Assembly: GCA_016712885.1 (NCBI GenBank)
Contig: JADJQF010000015.1
Coordinates: forward strand, 310,001 to 374,000
Reading direction: 5' to 3'
Source: Candidatus Flexicrinis proximus
GTDB lineage: Bacteria; Chloroflexota; Anaerolineae; Aggregatilineales; Phototrophicaceae
DNA length: 64,000 nt
Part shown: in pieces, positions 50,984 to 60,114 of the stretch
How positions within the stretch are numbered: the first letter of the stretch is position 1
Layout: the number at the start of each line of letters is the position of its first letter
Notes under the pieces: generated by a model
What the model was told of the DNA's origin: nothing
The model's input: only the letters and a program-made list of their open reading frames with translations
Database searches by the model: none
Made by a program: the position numbers and the translations under genes

Positions 50984-52648
50984 ATGAAACCCCTGGCCGC
51001 CCTGATTGTCCTTCTGCTTGCCTTCAATATTTCCGTTCAGGCCGCTCCGGCCCACGCCGCCCCGCTGACCTGCGATAGCGAGCTTCAGACGTTTTCCACT
51101 GAAGGCGCCTATATGCGGGTCACGAGCAAGTATGTTTACAAGCTGCCGGATGGGGCCGCCCCTGATCAAAACGCGCTCGATGATGGCGTCGAAGCGTACC
51201 TGGATGGCGCCCTGCCGGCCATCACACAGCTGCGGAGCGAACCGTCTTCCGCGGCTGCGGTCAGCGGTCAGGCCCAACCCGGCACGGTCTGGCTGGTCAC
51301 AGGCGCGCCCCAGTGTGTGGAGGAGCCGCAGTTCAACGGCGCAGTCACAATCTATGTGCCGGTCGAGGCGTTCGAAGGCGGGTTCACAGGCTGGCTGGTC
51401 GAAAGTCGCAACTGGAAGAATATCGACTTGCAAGCACTCACCGTTCTTGCACCCAGTCAGACTCTCAAGCGCTTGAGCCTGTATTTCCTGGAGCCGCAGA
51501 TCGTAAACCCCAACATCAGCCTCGATGTGCTGGACTTCGCTTTGCCGGAGCCGGAGCCCGCCTGTTTTGCCGGCGCCCTCAACCACATCCGCATCGGTGA
51601 CTCGGCCTACCGATACAACTACAACGAGTTGCTCGGCGATGTCGAAACCCCGTGGTACACGGAGTACGATCTCGGCGTGGCGTTCGGCGTCGGCATGCCG
51701 CTGTTCAGCGAAGTATTTGTTCCTCTCAACGCCGAGAAGGTCAGTACCGAGACCTGGTACAACTTCCTGTATGTCAACTTCAAACACGAAACGTCACCGT
51801 ATGCCGTGACACCGCGCGGCTTGAATTACAAGGACGAGATCCTCGTCCTGGATGGGCCGGTCTGCAGCCGGATCAATTATGACTCATCGCTGAAAGATAT
51901 CGACGGAAATCTTCTCCAGTCCAGCATCGATGTCGCGACGGTCACCTGGTATCGGCTGCGCGCGACCGTTGACGGCCAGCAGTACGAAGGCTGGTTCCCG
52001 GAGAGCGTCGCCTGGGCGGGTATCACCCTGAGTTTCGTCAACGAGAGCCTCACGGTTCGCCACCATTTCGCGGCCTATTACCTTGGGCCGGACTCCGTCA
52101 CCGATGCCGACAAAGGCTACATTCAGAATTGGGACCTACCGGTGGATCTGACCCTCGGCGAATCAGGGGCAAAGTACCAGGGCTCGCTGTTTGGCTTCTC
52201 GCGTGAAGTCTCTGAGGATAGCTGCGATCTTGCGCTGCCGACCCGGCTAGACGCCGCGCCGCGCGCCCGCGTCGTCGCGTCCGCGCTGAACATGCGGCCA
52301 ACGCCATCAACCAGCGGCGAACCGCTGATCGGGCTGGGCCAGAACTCGGTGGTCCGTCTGACCGGTTTCACGCGCTGTGCGGATGGTCTGCGCTGGTGGT
52401 CGGCTTCGGTCGGCGGCGGCGCGCTGGGGACCCGGATAGTCGATGGCTGGGTCGCCGAGCACGACTCTGCTGTCTACTACCTCGAACCCCTGGCCGATCG
52501 CGGGCCAAGCGAGTATGTTGCCCGTCCGACCGCCGTTCCGCCGACGGCCACAGCAACACCGCTGCCGGTGGTCAACGCCACGCAGCCTCCCGCCCCGACT
52601 CAGATCCCCACCATAGCCCCAACGCCAACCGACCCGACTCCCGGCTAG
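50984..52648 (+). CDS. Secreted protein with a C-terminal SH3b-like domain
   Basis: A 554-residue exported protein. ATG 50984 starts a signal peptide (MKPLAALIVLLLAFNISVQA); frames further upstream are not signal-like. The body holds repeated beta modules of about 120 residues, each with a Trp/Gly motif near its end: GTVWLVTGAPQ, GWLVESRNWKNIDLQ and GWFPESVAWAGITLS, which look like related SH3-type folds. A clear SH3b domain lies near 425-500 (ALNMRPTPSTSGEPLIGLG ... DGWVAEHDS). The tail is Pro/Thr-rich. Seven or more Cys suggest disulfides. Probable role is binding peptidoglycan or another surface polymer. The repeat at 52643 begins at its stop codon. Confidence 0.75.
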   Translation: MKPLAALIVLLLAFNISVQAAPAHAAPLTCDSELQTFSTEGAYMRVTSKYVYKLPDGAAPDQNALDDGVEAYLDGALPAITQLRSEPSSAAAVSGQAQPGTVWLVTGAPQCVEEPQFNGAVTIYVPVEAFEGGFTGWLVESRNWKNIDLQALTVLAPSQTLKRLSLYFLEPQIVNPNISLDVLDFALPEPEPACFAGALNHIRIGDSAYRYNYNELLGDVETPWYTEYDLGVAFGVGMPLFSEVFVPLNAEKVSTETWYNFLYVNFKHETSPYAVTPRGLNYKDEILVLDGPVCSRINYDSSLKDIDGNLLQSSIDVATVTWYRLRATVDGQQYEGWFPESVAWAGITLSFVNESLTVRHHFAAYYLGPDSVTDADKGYIQNWDLPVDLTLGESGAKYQGSLFGFSREVSEDSCDLALPTRLDAAPRARVVASALNMRPTPSTSGEPLIGLGQNSVVRLTGFTRCADGLRWWSASVGGGALGTRIVDGWVAEHDSAVYYLEPLADRGPSEYVARPTAVPPTATATPLPVVNATQPPAPTQIPTIAPTPTDPTPG

Positions 52649-52740
52649 AGTCTGCGCTCCGCACCTCCGATGGCGAATTGAATGGGCACGCCCGTTCAGT
52701 TCGCCAATGAGGGAGGCGAACGTGGTGTAACCCACTCGAG
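52643..52740 (+). repeat. Dispersed intergenic palindromic repeat, copy C (diverged)
   Basis: The left part matches copy B: GCGCTCC, CACCTCC, then GCGAATTGAATGGGC and GCCCGTTCAGTTCGC, a hairpin of 15 pairs with a 2-base turn and one mismatch-like wobble. The right part (GAGGGAGGCGAACGTGG) has diverged from the AGGGGTCGAGGGGCG block. It begins at the stop of the SH3b gene. Confidence 0.6.
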
Positions 52741-53098
52741 GCAGTGTTCAGAGTGCCAGTTGCGCGATTCGAAGCAGCGATCAGCGGGCTTTGAAAAACC
52801 GGGTTAGAATACGGGTGTTCGTGACAACACACCGAAATACTGTTTGAGTCTGTCCGGTACGTCGCAGAAGTTGCCGCCCTGATGGCATCGCTCTGCCAAC
52901 CCGGATCACATCGCCGCTCCCGTTGTTTGTCTTGCGTGGGCGGGCGGCTTCGATTCTTCCTGCTGTAATCGCCAGAACGACCGGCAAATCGCGTGCAGCC
53001 TTAGCGAATTCAGGCTGTTACCCGGCCATACGCGCGGAAGTCTCACACTGTTTCCGCCGCACAATCGTCAGCTAACCAGTAAGAAGAGGGGAAGACAA
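52741..53098. other. Gap without a recognised gene
   Basis: No convincing coding frame, RNA or repeat. A -10-like TAGAAT lies at 52805-52810 on the plus strand and AAGAGGGGAAG just before 53099. If transcription started at the former, the next gene would have a leader of nearly 290 nt. Confidence 0.5.
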
Positions 53099-53644
53099 AT
53101 GATACGTTGGGGATTTCGCGCTCTGGTCATCGTCTATCTGCTGCTGCCCATCGCTGCCGTCGTCATCGGGATTACGACGGTACGCAGTATAACCAGCACG
53201 CTGGTGCCGATTTACGATGCGGCATCTGAACGCATTAACGATGCGGCCGACGCGCTTGATGAGGAATTCGACGATCTAAAGGAGAACTTCCAGCCGCTGG
53301 TCAACGCGGTCAACGCGATCCGGACCGCCCTCAGTAGAGTACGGCAGTTCATCAATAATCAGGTCAATCGCGTCATCAACTTTGCCAACGGGTTTCCCGG
53401 CGTCGACATCCCTGCCTTCGACGGTTTTGACCTCCCCGATCTGATTAACCTCAACTTCCTGAACAATGTTGGCGGGCATATCCGCGACATCACAGGCGAG
53501 CTGGGCGACGCGGCGGCCGCTACCCGGGACTTCTTTGCCGAACAGGCCAGTCAGATCGGCCTAATCGGACTGCTGATGGTCGGCTGGTTTCTGGTCGGTC
53601 ATCTGCTGGGCGCGATCGTCATCGTGCGCAACTTCTGGCGCTAA
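53099..53644 (+). CDS. Two-span membrane protein with a coiled-coil outer segment, unrecognised
   Basis: A 181-residue protein. An N-terminal span (ALVIVYLLLPIAAVVIGITTV) is followed by about 120 residues that are first helical and acidic (AADALDEEFDDLKENFQPL), then a Gly/Pro/Asp-rich strand region (FPGVDIPAFDGFDLPDL). A second span (LIGLLMVGWFLVGHLLGAIVI) precedes a short basic end. Both termini would be cytoplasmic. AGGGGAAG gives a good ribosome site. I do not recognise the family. It converges on a glycoside hydrolase gene. Confidence 0.7.
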   Translation: MIRWGFRALVIVYLLLPIAAVVIGITTVRSITSTLVPIYDAASERINDAADALDEEFDDLKENFQPLVNAVNAIRTALSRVRQFINNQVNRVINFANGFPGVDIPAFDGFDLPDLINLNFLNNVGGHIRDITGELGDAAAATRDFFAEQASQIGLIGLLMVGWFLVGHLLGAIVIVRNFWR

Positions 53645-53663
53645 CGCCGGAAGGCTGAGAGGT

Positions 53664-54905
53664 TCACTGGCACGGGTTTTCGGGCTGCAGCGGGGTTTCC
53701 CCTGTTGTCGGATAGGCCGGCAGCACGATGTCGCCGCAGACCTTTTCCATACGCAAGAGTGCATCGAAGGCGGGGCGGACGGCAATAAACCGGAAGCCCT
53801 GGTCTTCCTGCGGCTGCGTGATGGCGAACCAGTATTCCTCGTCGTTTTCGGTCCAGGTCGGATCAGCGAGAAAGATCGCGCTCATCAATCCCACCCACGG
53901 GCGCCAATGTTCAGCGGCGTAAGCATAAGCGCCGCGCAGATACTCGGCCTGCTGCTCGGGGGTGACGGCATACCACGCATAATCGGGATGAATCGGGTTG
54001 GTCGTCCAGCCAACTTCAAGCAGCGCCATCTGGCGGGCTGCATCGCCATTGGCAATCATAATCTTTCGCAGGTCCTCGACACGGCGGAAGCTCATCCAAC
54101 GCTGCCCACCCTTGGCGACGGCGTCGTCTGGCCCGACTTCCGGCGCGTCGTACCCGGCCGCGTGCGCCCCGACCACGTCGATATAGGTTTGAAACTGCGC
54201 GTCGTATAGATCCTGCAGATACAGGTCGTCGCGGCGCGCGGCTGCATCGTCATTGCCGGTCGGGGACAGCCCCGCCGAGATCAGGATCGCGTCCGGGTCT
54301 GCTGCGCGGATCGCCGTGCTGCACGCCGCCAGCATCCCAACGTATTCCGCGGCACTTGGGACAAAACCTCCCCATTCACGGGCAAGATTAGGCTCGTTCC
54401 AGATCTGATAAGCGCGAATCCGGCCCTTGAAGTGCCCAGCAAGTGCGCCACAGTACGCGCCAAATTCAGCGTTGTGTAGCGGCGGGGTGTCATGCGCCTC
54501 CGGGCTGGCATCGGGCCGGAACGCCCAATCCGGTGTGCCGACAAGCCGCGCGATCAACTGGAGTCCGGGCACATCGACTTCATCGACAATCGCGCCGATC
54601 CGGGAAAAGTCGAATGGTGCATCCGGCGCGGATTGGATGTCCCGCCATGCGACCGTTTGCTTCACATGTGAAAAGCGCATCATGCGCACCCAGTCCAGGT
54701 TCGTCCCGACCTCGCCGCCATCCCACCACAGGAACGCGTGAATGCTGTAGGTCAGCGGCGTAAATAGGGCATTGGTCACCGCCGCACCCTCAAACGGGTC
54801 TGTAGGACGTGCGCGAAATACAGCCGCGACCAGGATCGACGCGACCAGGAACAGCAGTGATGGAAGTACGATCCGGTTGCGGAGAAGGAGCGTGAAGAAA
54901 TTGAT
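53664..54905 (-). CDS. Membrane-anchored clan-A glycoside hydrolase-like protein (start codon unclear)
   Basis: A TIM-barrel hydrolase of the GH5/GH39 type. The frame has a GTG at 54779 (371 residues). Upstream, however, it continues for 42 codons that encode a perfect signal anchor (RNRIVLPSLLFLVASILVAA) with no ATG, GTG or TTG. The first fitting position is an ATC at 54905, ten bases after GAGG; an in-frame stop lies a few codons beyond. I therefore extend the gene to 54905, with a rare ATC start or an ATG misread as ATC. Counting from the GTG, the acid/base Glu is E129 in IWNEPNL and the nucleophile is E255 in ALLEVGWTT. Two related hydrolases lie upstream on the same strand, both with an N-terminal anchor. 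Confidence 0.78.
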   Translation of the reverse strand: MNFFTLLLRNRIVLPSLLFLVASILVAAVFRARPTDPFEGAAVTNALFTPLTYSIHAFLWWDGGEVGTNLDWVRMMRFSHVKQTVAWRDIQSAPDAPFDFSRIGAIVDEVDVPGLQLIARLVGTPDWAFRPDASPEAHDTPPLHNAEFGAYCGALAGHFKGRIRAYQIWNEPNLAREWGGFVPSAAEYVGMLAACSTAIRAADPDAILISAGLSPTGNDDAAARRDDLYLQDLYDAQFQTYIDVVGAHAAGYDAPEVGPDDAVAKGGQRWMSFRRVEDLRKIMIANGDAARQMALLEVGWTTNPIHPDYAWYAVTPEQQAEYLRGAYAYAAEHWRPWVGLMSAIFLADPTWTENDEEYWFAITQPQEDQGFRFIAVRPAFDALLRMEKVCGDIVLPAYPTTGETPLQPENPCQ

Positions 54906-54956
54906 GGCGGTTCTGCCTCAGTGATGTGTCGTTACGGTTGCCGGCCTCTGGAAACC

Positions 54957-54990
54957 GCAGGAGGGGCGCAAGTTGCTACGCCCCTCCTGC
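54957..54990. terminator. Strong GC hairpin between two hydrolase genes
   Basis: GCAGGAGGGGCG (54957-54968) and CGCCCCTCCTGC (54979-54990) form a perfect 12-pair stem with a 10-base loop. It lies just past the stop of the 55001-56461 gene. No T run follows, so it may stabilise the transcript end or slow elongation. Confidence 0.55.
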
Positions 54991-55000
54991 CATGCAATGA

Positions 55001-56461
55001 CTATTCGATGCCTTTTTCGGCGCGTCCCCATTCACCAAGCGCGTCGAATACCGGCCGGTGGACGAAGTTCGGCCCAATGATCGAATAGGGAACGTTGTCA
55101 TTGGTGGCCGACCAGCCCGCCTGCGGGCCGTAGTTCAGGTTCCAGACGAAGGCCAGCCGGACGGTGCCCATCTGCTTCATCAGATCGAGCGCCTGAATAG
55201 TCCACTCTTTTTGTTCTTGCAACGTATTGTCGACCGCGTAGTCCCAGCCGGCGGGCACGCCTTCAAGATCCTCGCCGGACGCCCACCCAAACTCAGTAAT
55301 GCACAGCTGCTGGTCGCCGCCCGATGCTTGCACGCGCGTCGCTAGATATTCGAGTGTGCTGCGGAAGCTCCAGCTGTGGTGCGCGTTGTCGAACGGTCCG
55401 CGGAAAGTTGCCGTCGGATCATCGGTGACCTGATCCCAAAGTTCGAGCGGATTGAGGTTGTAACCGTTGTGATGCGCGCCTACGCAGTCGGTGTAGTTGA
55501 GCATGCCGGCCGCGACCATCGCATCAAAATACGAAAAATCGTCAATGGCGCAGACTTCACCGCGTTCGTTGGTACAGCCGCCGGTGGTCGAGAGCGCGCC
55601 GCTGATGACAATCATCTGTGGGTTGATCTGCTTCACCGCCTGGTACGTCTGGCGCAGTAGCTGGACGTAATCCTCCGCCCGCAGTCCGCGTACCGATGTC
55701 CACTCGCGGTCAAGGTTCTGTTCATTCCAGACCTCGATCGCTTGGAAACGGTCGCCGTACTTGTTCATCAATTCCACGACGAAATTGACGTAGTCCTGAT
55801 AGTCGGCCGGCGGGCCGTGCCGTTCGAGGTCGACGCCATCTTCCCGTGCCCAGGTCGGAGTCGTGACGATCGAGAGCATCACTTTGACCCGCTGCTGCTT
55901 GGCCATCCGCAGGGCCATTGTCAGCGGTTGGAGGTTGTATACACCCTTTTCGGGTTCGGCGTCTTCCCAGCGCACCTGGATCTTGACCCAGTCCATCGCC
56001 AGCTTGTCTTTAACGTCGATCAGCCAGCCGGTCATTTCATCCGGGCTGTTGCTGGGCGGAATCTGGACCTGGATGCCCACTTCGAATGTATCAAGGGTGA
56101 TGGGGGCAACGGTCGGGACCTTCGTCGGTTCATCCGTCGGGACGACTTCCGTGCTTTGCACCTGAGCCACAACGACATCTGTCTTCTGCAGCGGCGTGGA
56201 CGTCGGCTCCGGAAGATCGGTCGGCTGCGACGTCGGCGTGCTGCTCGGGGAAAGCGTCGCGACTGCCGTGACCTGGGCAATGCTGACCGGGCTGGTAGAA
56301 GTCGGAAAAGCGGCGTTCTCAAAATCGTTCGCCGCCACGCTGGTGGGCGAATAGGTCAGGTAGATGCCGAAGAATGTCAGGCCGGCAATGATCAGCGTCA
56401 GAACTGACCAGGTCAGGACGAAGCCGCGCACTTGGTGCTTTATGATAGGTGAACGTGCCAT
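55001..56461 (-). CDS. Membrane-anchored clan-A glycoside hydrolase-like protein
   Basis: A 486-residue protein. A basic N-terminus and one span (FVLTWSVLTLIIAGLTFFGI) anchor it. A Thr/Pro/Ser-rich stalk of about 80 residues follows, then a TIM barrel related to GH39/GH5. The acid/base is Glu247 in EVWNEQNLDREW and the nucleophile Glu390 in CITEFGWASG. Motifs such as WVKIQVRWEDAEPEKG and VKVMLSIVTTPTWA are typical for this branch. It would act on polysaccharide at the cell surface; the substrate cannot be told. The neighbours are related genes on the same strand, with 33 bases to the upstream one. Confidence 0.88.
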   Translation of the reverse strand: MARSPIIKHQVRGFVLTWSVLTLIIAGLTFFGIYLTYSPTSVAANDFENAAFPTSTSPVSIAQVTAVATLSPSSTPTSQPTDLPEPTSTPLQKTDVVVAQVQSTEVVPTDEPTKVPTVAPITLDTFEVGIQVQIPPSNSPDEMTGWLIDVKDKLAMDWVKIQVRWEDAEPEKGVYNLQPLTMALRMAKQQRVKVMLSIVTTPTWAREDGVDLERHGPPADYQDYVNFVVELMNKYGDRFQAIEVWNEQNLDREWTSVRGLRAEDYVQLLRQTYQAVKQINPQMIVISGALSTTGGCTNERGEVCAIDDFSYFDAMVAAGMLNYTDCVGAHHNGYNLNPLELWDQVTDDPTATFRGPFDNAHHSWSFRSTLEYLATRVQASGGDQQLCITEFGWASGEDLEGVPAGWDYAVDNTLQEQKEWTIQALDLMKQMGTVRLAFVWNLNYGPQAGWSATNDNVPYSIIGPNFVHRPVFDALGEWGRAEKGIE

Positions 56462-56494
56462 AGGTTAATCTCCTCTACGATAAGAGTTGTCGGA

Positions 56495-59425
56495 TCAACG
56501 GGCCGCTGCGATAGCCGCGCAGGCCGGACAGCCGCCCCCGGGACGGATGATCGCGTACCCGCCTTGCGGGTCGTTGCCATCATACCGTGTAAAGTCCACA
56601 TTCCAGATCACTACCAGCCGCACTTTTCCGGATTGCGACGCCAATGCGATTGCCTCCGCCAGCCAGGCCGCCTGCTGCGCTACCGTTGTCTGCGAGCCCC
56701 ACAGGAAGTTCTCGGCTAGCGCAGCACCATAGCCTTCAGGAGAAAGATAGCCTAGTTCTGTGAAGCACAGCGGTTTTTGCGTCATCCCATGATACAGGTT
56801 GATCATGGAACCCAAATAGCGGGTGTAATAGTCGTCGCGCGGGTCTCCGCTGGTATAGCTTGGCGGGACAATGCCCTCATTATAGTGAACGCCGATGCAG
56901 TCCGCGTATTGGATCCCGCCGGCGTCGATCAATTCCTGCAGCCAGGCGTTGTCGTTGCGAACTTGTCCGGGGGCAAACGCCAGTTCGCCGCCCGTCGGTG
57001 CGGGTGCAGCGCTGATCACCATCGTTCCCGGGCTTGAACCTTTGATCGCCGCGTACGCACTTCCGAGCATCGCTGCATAATTCGCGCCGCTGATCTGGCC
57101 CGCCGGCCATTCACGGCTGATGTTCGGCTCGTTCCAGACTTCGATCGCATCGGGGCCATAGGCCGCCATCCCGCCCAGATAACTGGCAAACCCCTGGATA
57201 TAGCCGCCCTGCCCCGCCGCTAAGTCGTTGGGGTCGCCAAGTGCGCTGACAAGGATCTTGAACCCGTTACCTTTGGCCGTCTGAATCAAGCCACCGATCG
57301 CCGCAGGATCGTTGCCGGGACGGTAAACCACCTGTATTTTCATCCACGCCATGCCGGCCGAGCGCATCGCGTTGATGGCGGTCTGGCTGTCGACGCCGGT
57401 GACCTGGCCGCCGTACTCGAAATTGCCCACCATGATCGAGCCGGGACCAGGGTTGATCGAAGGAAGATTGCCGCCGAACGGATTGCTAAAACCGGGGCGC
57501 GGCGTTGCTGTATGCAGAATCGGCGCCAGACTCGGCGTTATGGTCGGGATCAGTGTATCCTGCGCCGTTGGCAGTAGAGTCGGAGTCAGGGTCGGGCGCA
57601 GCACAGCAACCTGCGCGCCGCTGCGTGCGACCGACTGCTCGCCGTCGATCACCTCGACGTTGATGGCGATATTGCCTTCGACGGCCTCAAGCGTGACCAC
57701 CAGTGCTTCGTTTAGGCCGGTGACCACCTCGTCCAGGATGCGCGAGTTGTCCTGAATCCGCCAGCGAAGCGCGAGGTCAGGCGCAGACGGCGTCACGGGC
57801 AGCGCGAGTTTGTAGTTGAGAACGGTCTCCGCGACGCCTTCCGCCAGCCCATCCGAGGACAGTTCGGCAAAGACGGCTCCACCCAGGTAAAACGGCACCA
57901 GCCGATCCAGCCGGAATCGCAGCGCGTCGCCGGTCGTCAGCCATACCTTTTCGGCGCTGCTTCCATCTTCGTGCTGAAACACGATATAGGGCGCCTGGAC
58001 CAGGGCTTCGACACCCGGTTGAGCGCTCAGGCCATCCAGACTCGCGCGGATGACATCGCCTGGAGCCACGGAACGCAGCGGCGGATCGATCACCACATTG
58101 CCGAGTCGTGACAGCGCTTCCCGATACGAGATGGGCGTGAGCGCGCCGTTCGTCTCGCGCAGCGAGGCCACATTCAGGCCGGCGACGAGTTTGTAGCGGC
58201 TGACCTCGCGGGTTGCCCAGCGCAGTGTCGCCTCGACCAGACGATCTGGCCCTTCGGCGAAATTGAGCGGGTCGAGCGAAAAGTCGATCTCGACATAGTC
58301 GGCTGCGGCGCCAATGGCCCGCCAATCGTAGAGTCCGGTCTCCCAAATCCCGCCTGAATTGGTCGGCTGCGGCAGGACGATACCGAGCAGCAGGCCGTTG
58401 GACGAAAAAGCCTGCTTGAGTTCGGCGACAAAGGTGCTGAACGCGGCGCGCGAGGACTCAGGCAGGCCGCGGTAATCGAGGAACACGCCGTCAAATCCGC
58501 TGCCGATTGCCACCGCCACCAATTGCTCGACATGCGCGCGCCTGCCACCGGTCGAGCCGATGAGCGACTGCACGGTCTCGACATCCACGGCACGCGGATC
58601 ATCGAAGTTCCGAATCAGCGGCAGAACCCGGTATCCGGCGTTCAGGACAAATCCGGGCGCAAGGCTGCCGATCAGTTGGCCGGCGGCATTAGGAGTGAGT
58701 CCGGCCGGCGTGACTATCGACGCCAGCTGCGCCGCTTCGGCGGTCAGTTCCTGAGTGATATCTACCGGAACAATGATATTCGGGTCCGCAGAGCCGGCCT
58801 GGAATAAGGCCACCTGATCAGGTATGTCCCCTACCGCGATCGAAAGTGTATTCGCAGTGGTCGGCTGCGAGGGGAGAAACCGCCACCGCCCAGGCTGGGC
58901 GTCATATCCATAGGCGTCGAGTAGGTCGAGCGGGGTGTCTGCCGGCAATTTAATGTCGAGGGTGGCGGTTTCCGGCGCGATGCCTGTCGAGGCGACCGAA
59001 TAGACGGGACTCGCGAGGCTCAGCACGCCGGGGATGGCCGCCCTGGCCTGTGGGATCCAGGCCGCCGAGGTTGCGCTGCTCTCTGCGAAAGCCTCCGGGG
59101 ACAGCACAGACAACGCCACGCCAAAGTCGCGTCCAATGTCGGCCGGGTCGAAAGCGATCGTCAGATCGTCGACCGCCACGGCATTCGACTCCGCGCTGAT
59201 CATGACGAATTGTGGGCCAAACAGTTGTTTAGCAAGGTTAAACGGGGGGAGAAACAACCCTACCGCAATCAGTACGCCGCCTACTGCAAGCGCCGCCACC
59301 AGTGTGATGATACAGCCAAGTGTATTCGGGCCGCGCCGCTGGTAAACCGTGACCGATTGTGGCGGCACTGGAACGACTGGGCGATTGGGGCCGGTCGAAG
59401 GCGGTTTCGGATTGGGATCAGCCAT
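56495..59425 (-). CDS. Large anchored protein with a degenerate GH18-like domain and a clan-A hydrolase domain
   Basis: A 976-residue protein from ATG 59425 (AGGGA upstream). One span near 37-60 anchors it. Residues about 250-480 form a GH18/YaaH-like barrel, but the catalytic motif DxxDxDxE reads D312-G-V-F-L-D317-Y-R319: the first inner Asp is Phe and the proton-donor Glu is Arg, so chitinase-type catalysis is unlikely. A beta-rich region and a Pro/Thr-rich linker follow. The last ~320 residues are a second TIM barrel with acid/base Glu766 (EVWNEPNISREW) and nucleophile Glu890 (CFTELGY). The first barrel may bind glycan for the second. It heads the run of three hydrolase genes. Confidence 0.85.
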   Translation of the reverse strand: MADPNPKPPSTGPNRPVVPVPPQSVTVYQRRGPNTLGCIITLVAALAVGGVLIAVGLFLPPFNLAKQLFGPQFVMISAESNAVAVDDLTIAFDPADIGRDFGVALSVLSPEAFAESSATSAAWIPQARAAIPGVLSLASPVYSVASTGIAPETATLDIKLPADTPLDLLDAYGYDAQPGRWRFLPSQPTTANTLSIAVGDIPDQVALFQAGSADPNIIVPVDITQELTAEAAQLASIVTPAGLTPNAAGQLIGSLAPGFVLNAGYRVLPLIRNFDDPRAVDVETVQSLIGSTGGRRAHVEQLVAVAIGSGFDGVFLDYRGLPESSRAAFSTFVAELKQAFSSNGLLLGIVLPQPTNSGGIWETGLYDWRAIGAAADYVEIDFSLDPLNFAEGPDRLVEATLRWATREVSRYKLVAGLNVASLRETNGALTPISYREALSRLGNVVIDPPLRSVAPGDVIRASLDGLSAQPGVEALVQAPYIVFQHEDGSSAEKVWLTTGDALRFRLDRLVPFYLGGAVFAELSSDGLAEGVAETVLNYKLALPVTPSAPDLALRWRIQDNSRILDEVVTGLNEALVVTLEAVEGNIAINVEVIDGEQSVARSGAQVAVLRPTLTPTLLPTAQDTLIPTITPSLAPILHTATPRPGFSNPFGGNLPSINPGPGSIMVGNFEYGGQVTGVDSQTAINAMRSAGMAWMKIQVVYRPGNDPAAIGGLIQTAKGNGFKILVSALGDPNDLAAGQGGYIQGFASYLGGMAAYGPDAIEVWNEPNISREWPAGQISGANYAAMLGSAYAAIKGSSPGTMVISAAPAPTGGELAFAPGQVRNDNAWLQELIDAGGIQYADCIGVHYNEGIVPPSYTSGDPRDDYYTRYLGSMINLYHGMTQKPLCFTELGYLSPEGYGAALAENFLWGSQTTVAQQAAWLAEAIALASQSGKVRLVVIWNVDFTRYDGNDPQGGYAIIRPGGGCPACAAIAAAR

Positions 59426-59577
59426 GCACAAATCCCTGACTCAATTTGCGACATTCAGAGGGTTTCGTCGGTTTCAAAGTGTAGCAATCGAAATTAGGTT
59501 CGGGTAGGGTAGCACGGTACCAGCGTCGGGTAAGCATCGGTCGCAATCGTGCTGGAGTAAACAAGAAAGTTAGCACC

Positions 59578-60114
59578 ATGGCTTTAACAACTGTCATCAC
59601 TGAAAAGACTGTATTTAGGACGCCATCGCATACGGTTTGCCTCACTGAACTCACCCAACGATGGGCATCGGCCGCACGTTCGGTCTGTGACATCAAGGGC
59701 CTGAAGTTCAACTGTAATATGGAAAAAGGGCTTCCTGAACGCATTGTCGTGGACAGTGAAACCCTGACCGCTGTGGCGACGCTGCTGCTGTTTAACGCCG
59801 TAACGTTCACCACCGAGGGCGCAGTAGCGCTTACGCTGCGCCGGGTTGAGAGCGCTCTCAGCATCGAGGTTCGGGACACTGGCGTTGGCTCCGCGACCCA
59901 CGTCGCCCCCACCATACAGATTGTCACTCAAGGCTGGCGGGTCTCCGCCGAGCGCCGGTCGTCGCAGTCTCCGTCCGGGCTGGCCTTCATCCGTCAGCTC
60001 GTCCATTCGATGGACGGTACACTGAATATCGAGAACCTGCCTGACCAGGGACACGCCGTCACGATGCTGATACCGCTGACGGATGCCGATGCAACCCAGC
60101 CAGCGCGCCCTTGA
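59578..60114 (+). CDS. Stand-alone histidine-kinase-type ATPase domain protein
   Basis: A 178-residue soluble protein with the HATPase fold of histidine kinases and no phospho-acceptor His domain. The N box appears as LLLFNAVTFTTEG (usual form NLLxNAxKFTxxG) and the G1 box as VEVRDTGVGS. The G2 region SPSGLAFIRQLVHSMDGTL and the closing strand VTMLIPL match the ATPase end, though one G2 glycine is replaced. The first 60 residues are not recognised. It may be a degenerate sensor fragment, an anti-sigma-like kinase or a nucleotide-binding regulator. The -35 of the rplJ promoter overlaps its stop. Confidence 0.72.
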   Translation: MALTTVITEKTVFRTPSHTVCLTELTQRWASAARSVCDIKGLKFNCNMEKGLPERIVVDSETLTAVATLLLFNAVTFTTEGAVALTLRRVESALSIEVRDTGVGSATHVAPTIQIVTQGWRVSAERRSSQSPSGLAFIRQLVHSMDGTLNIENLPDQGHAVTMLIPLTDADATQPARP

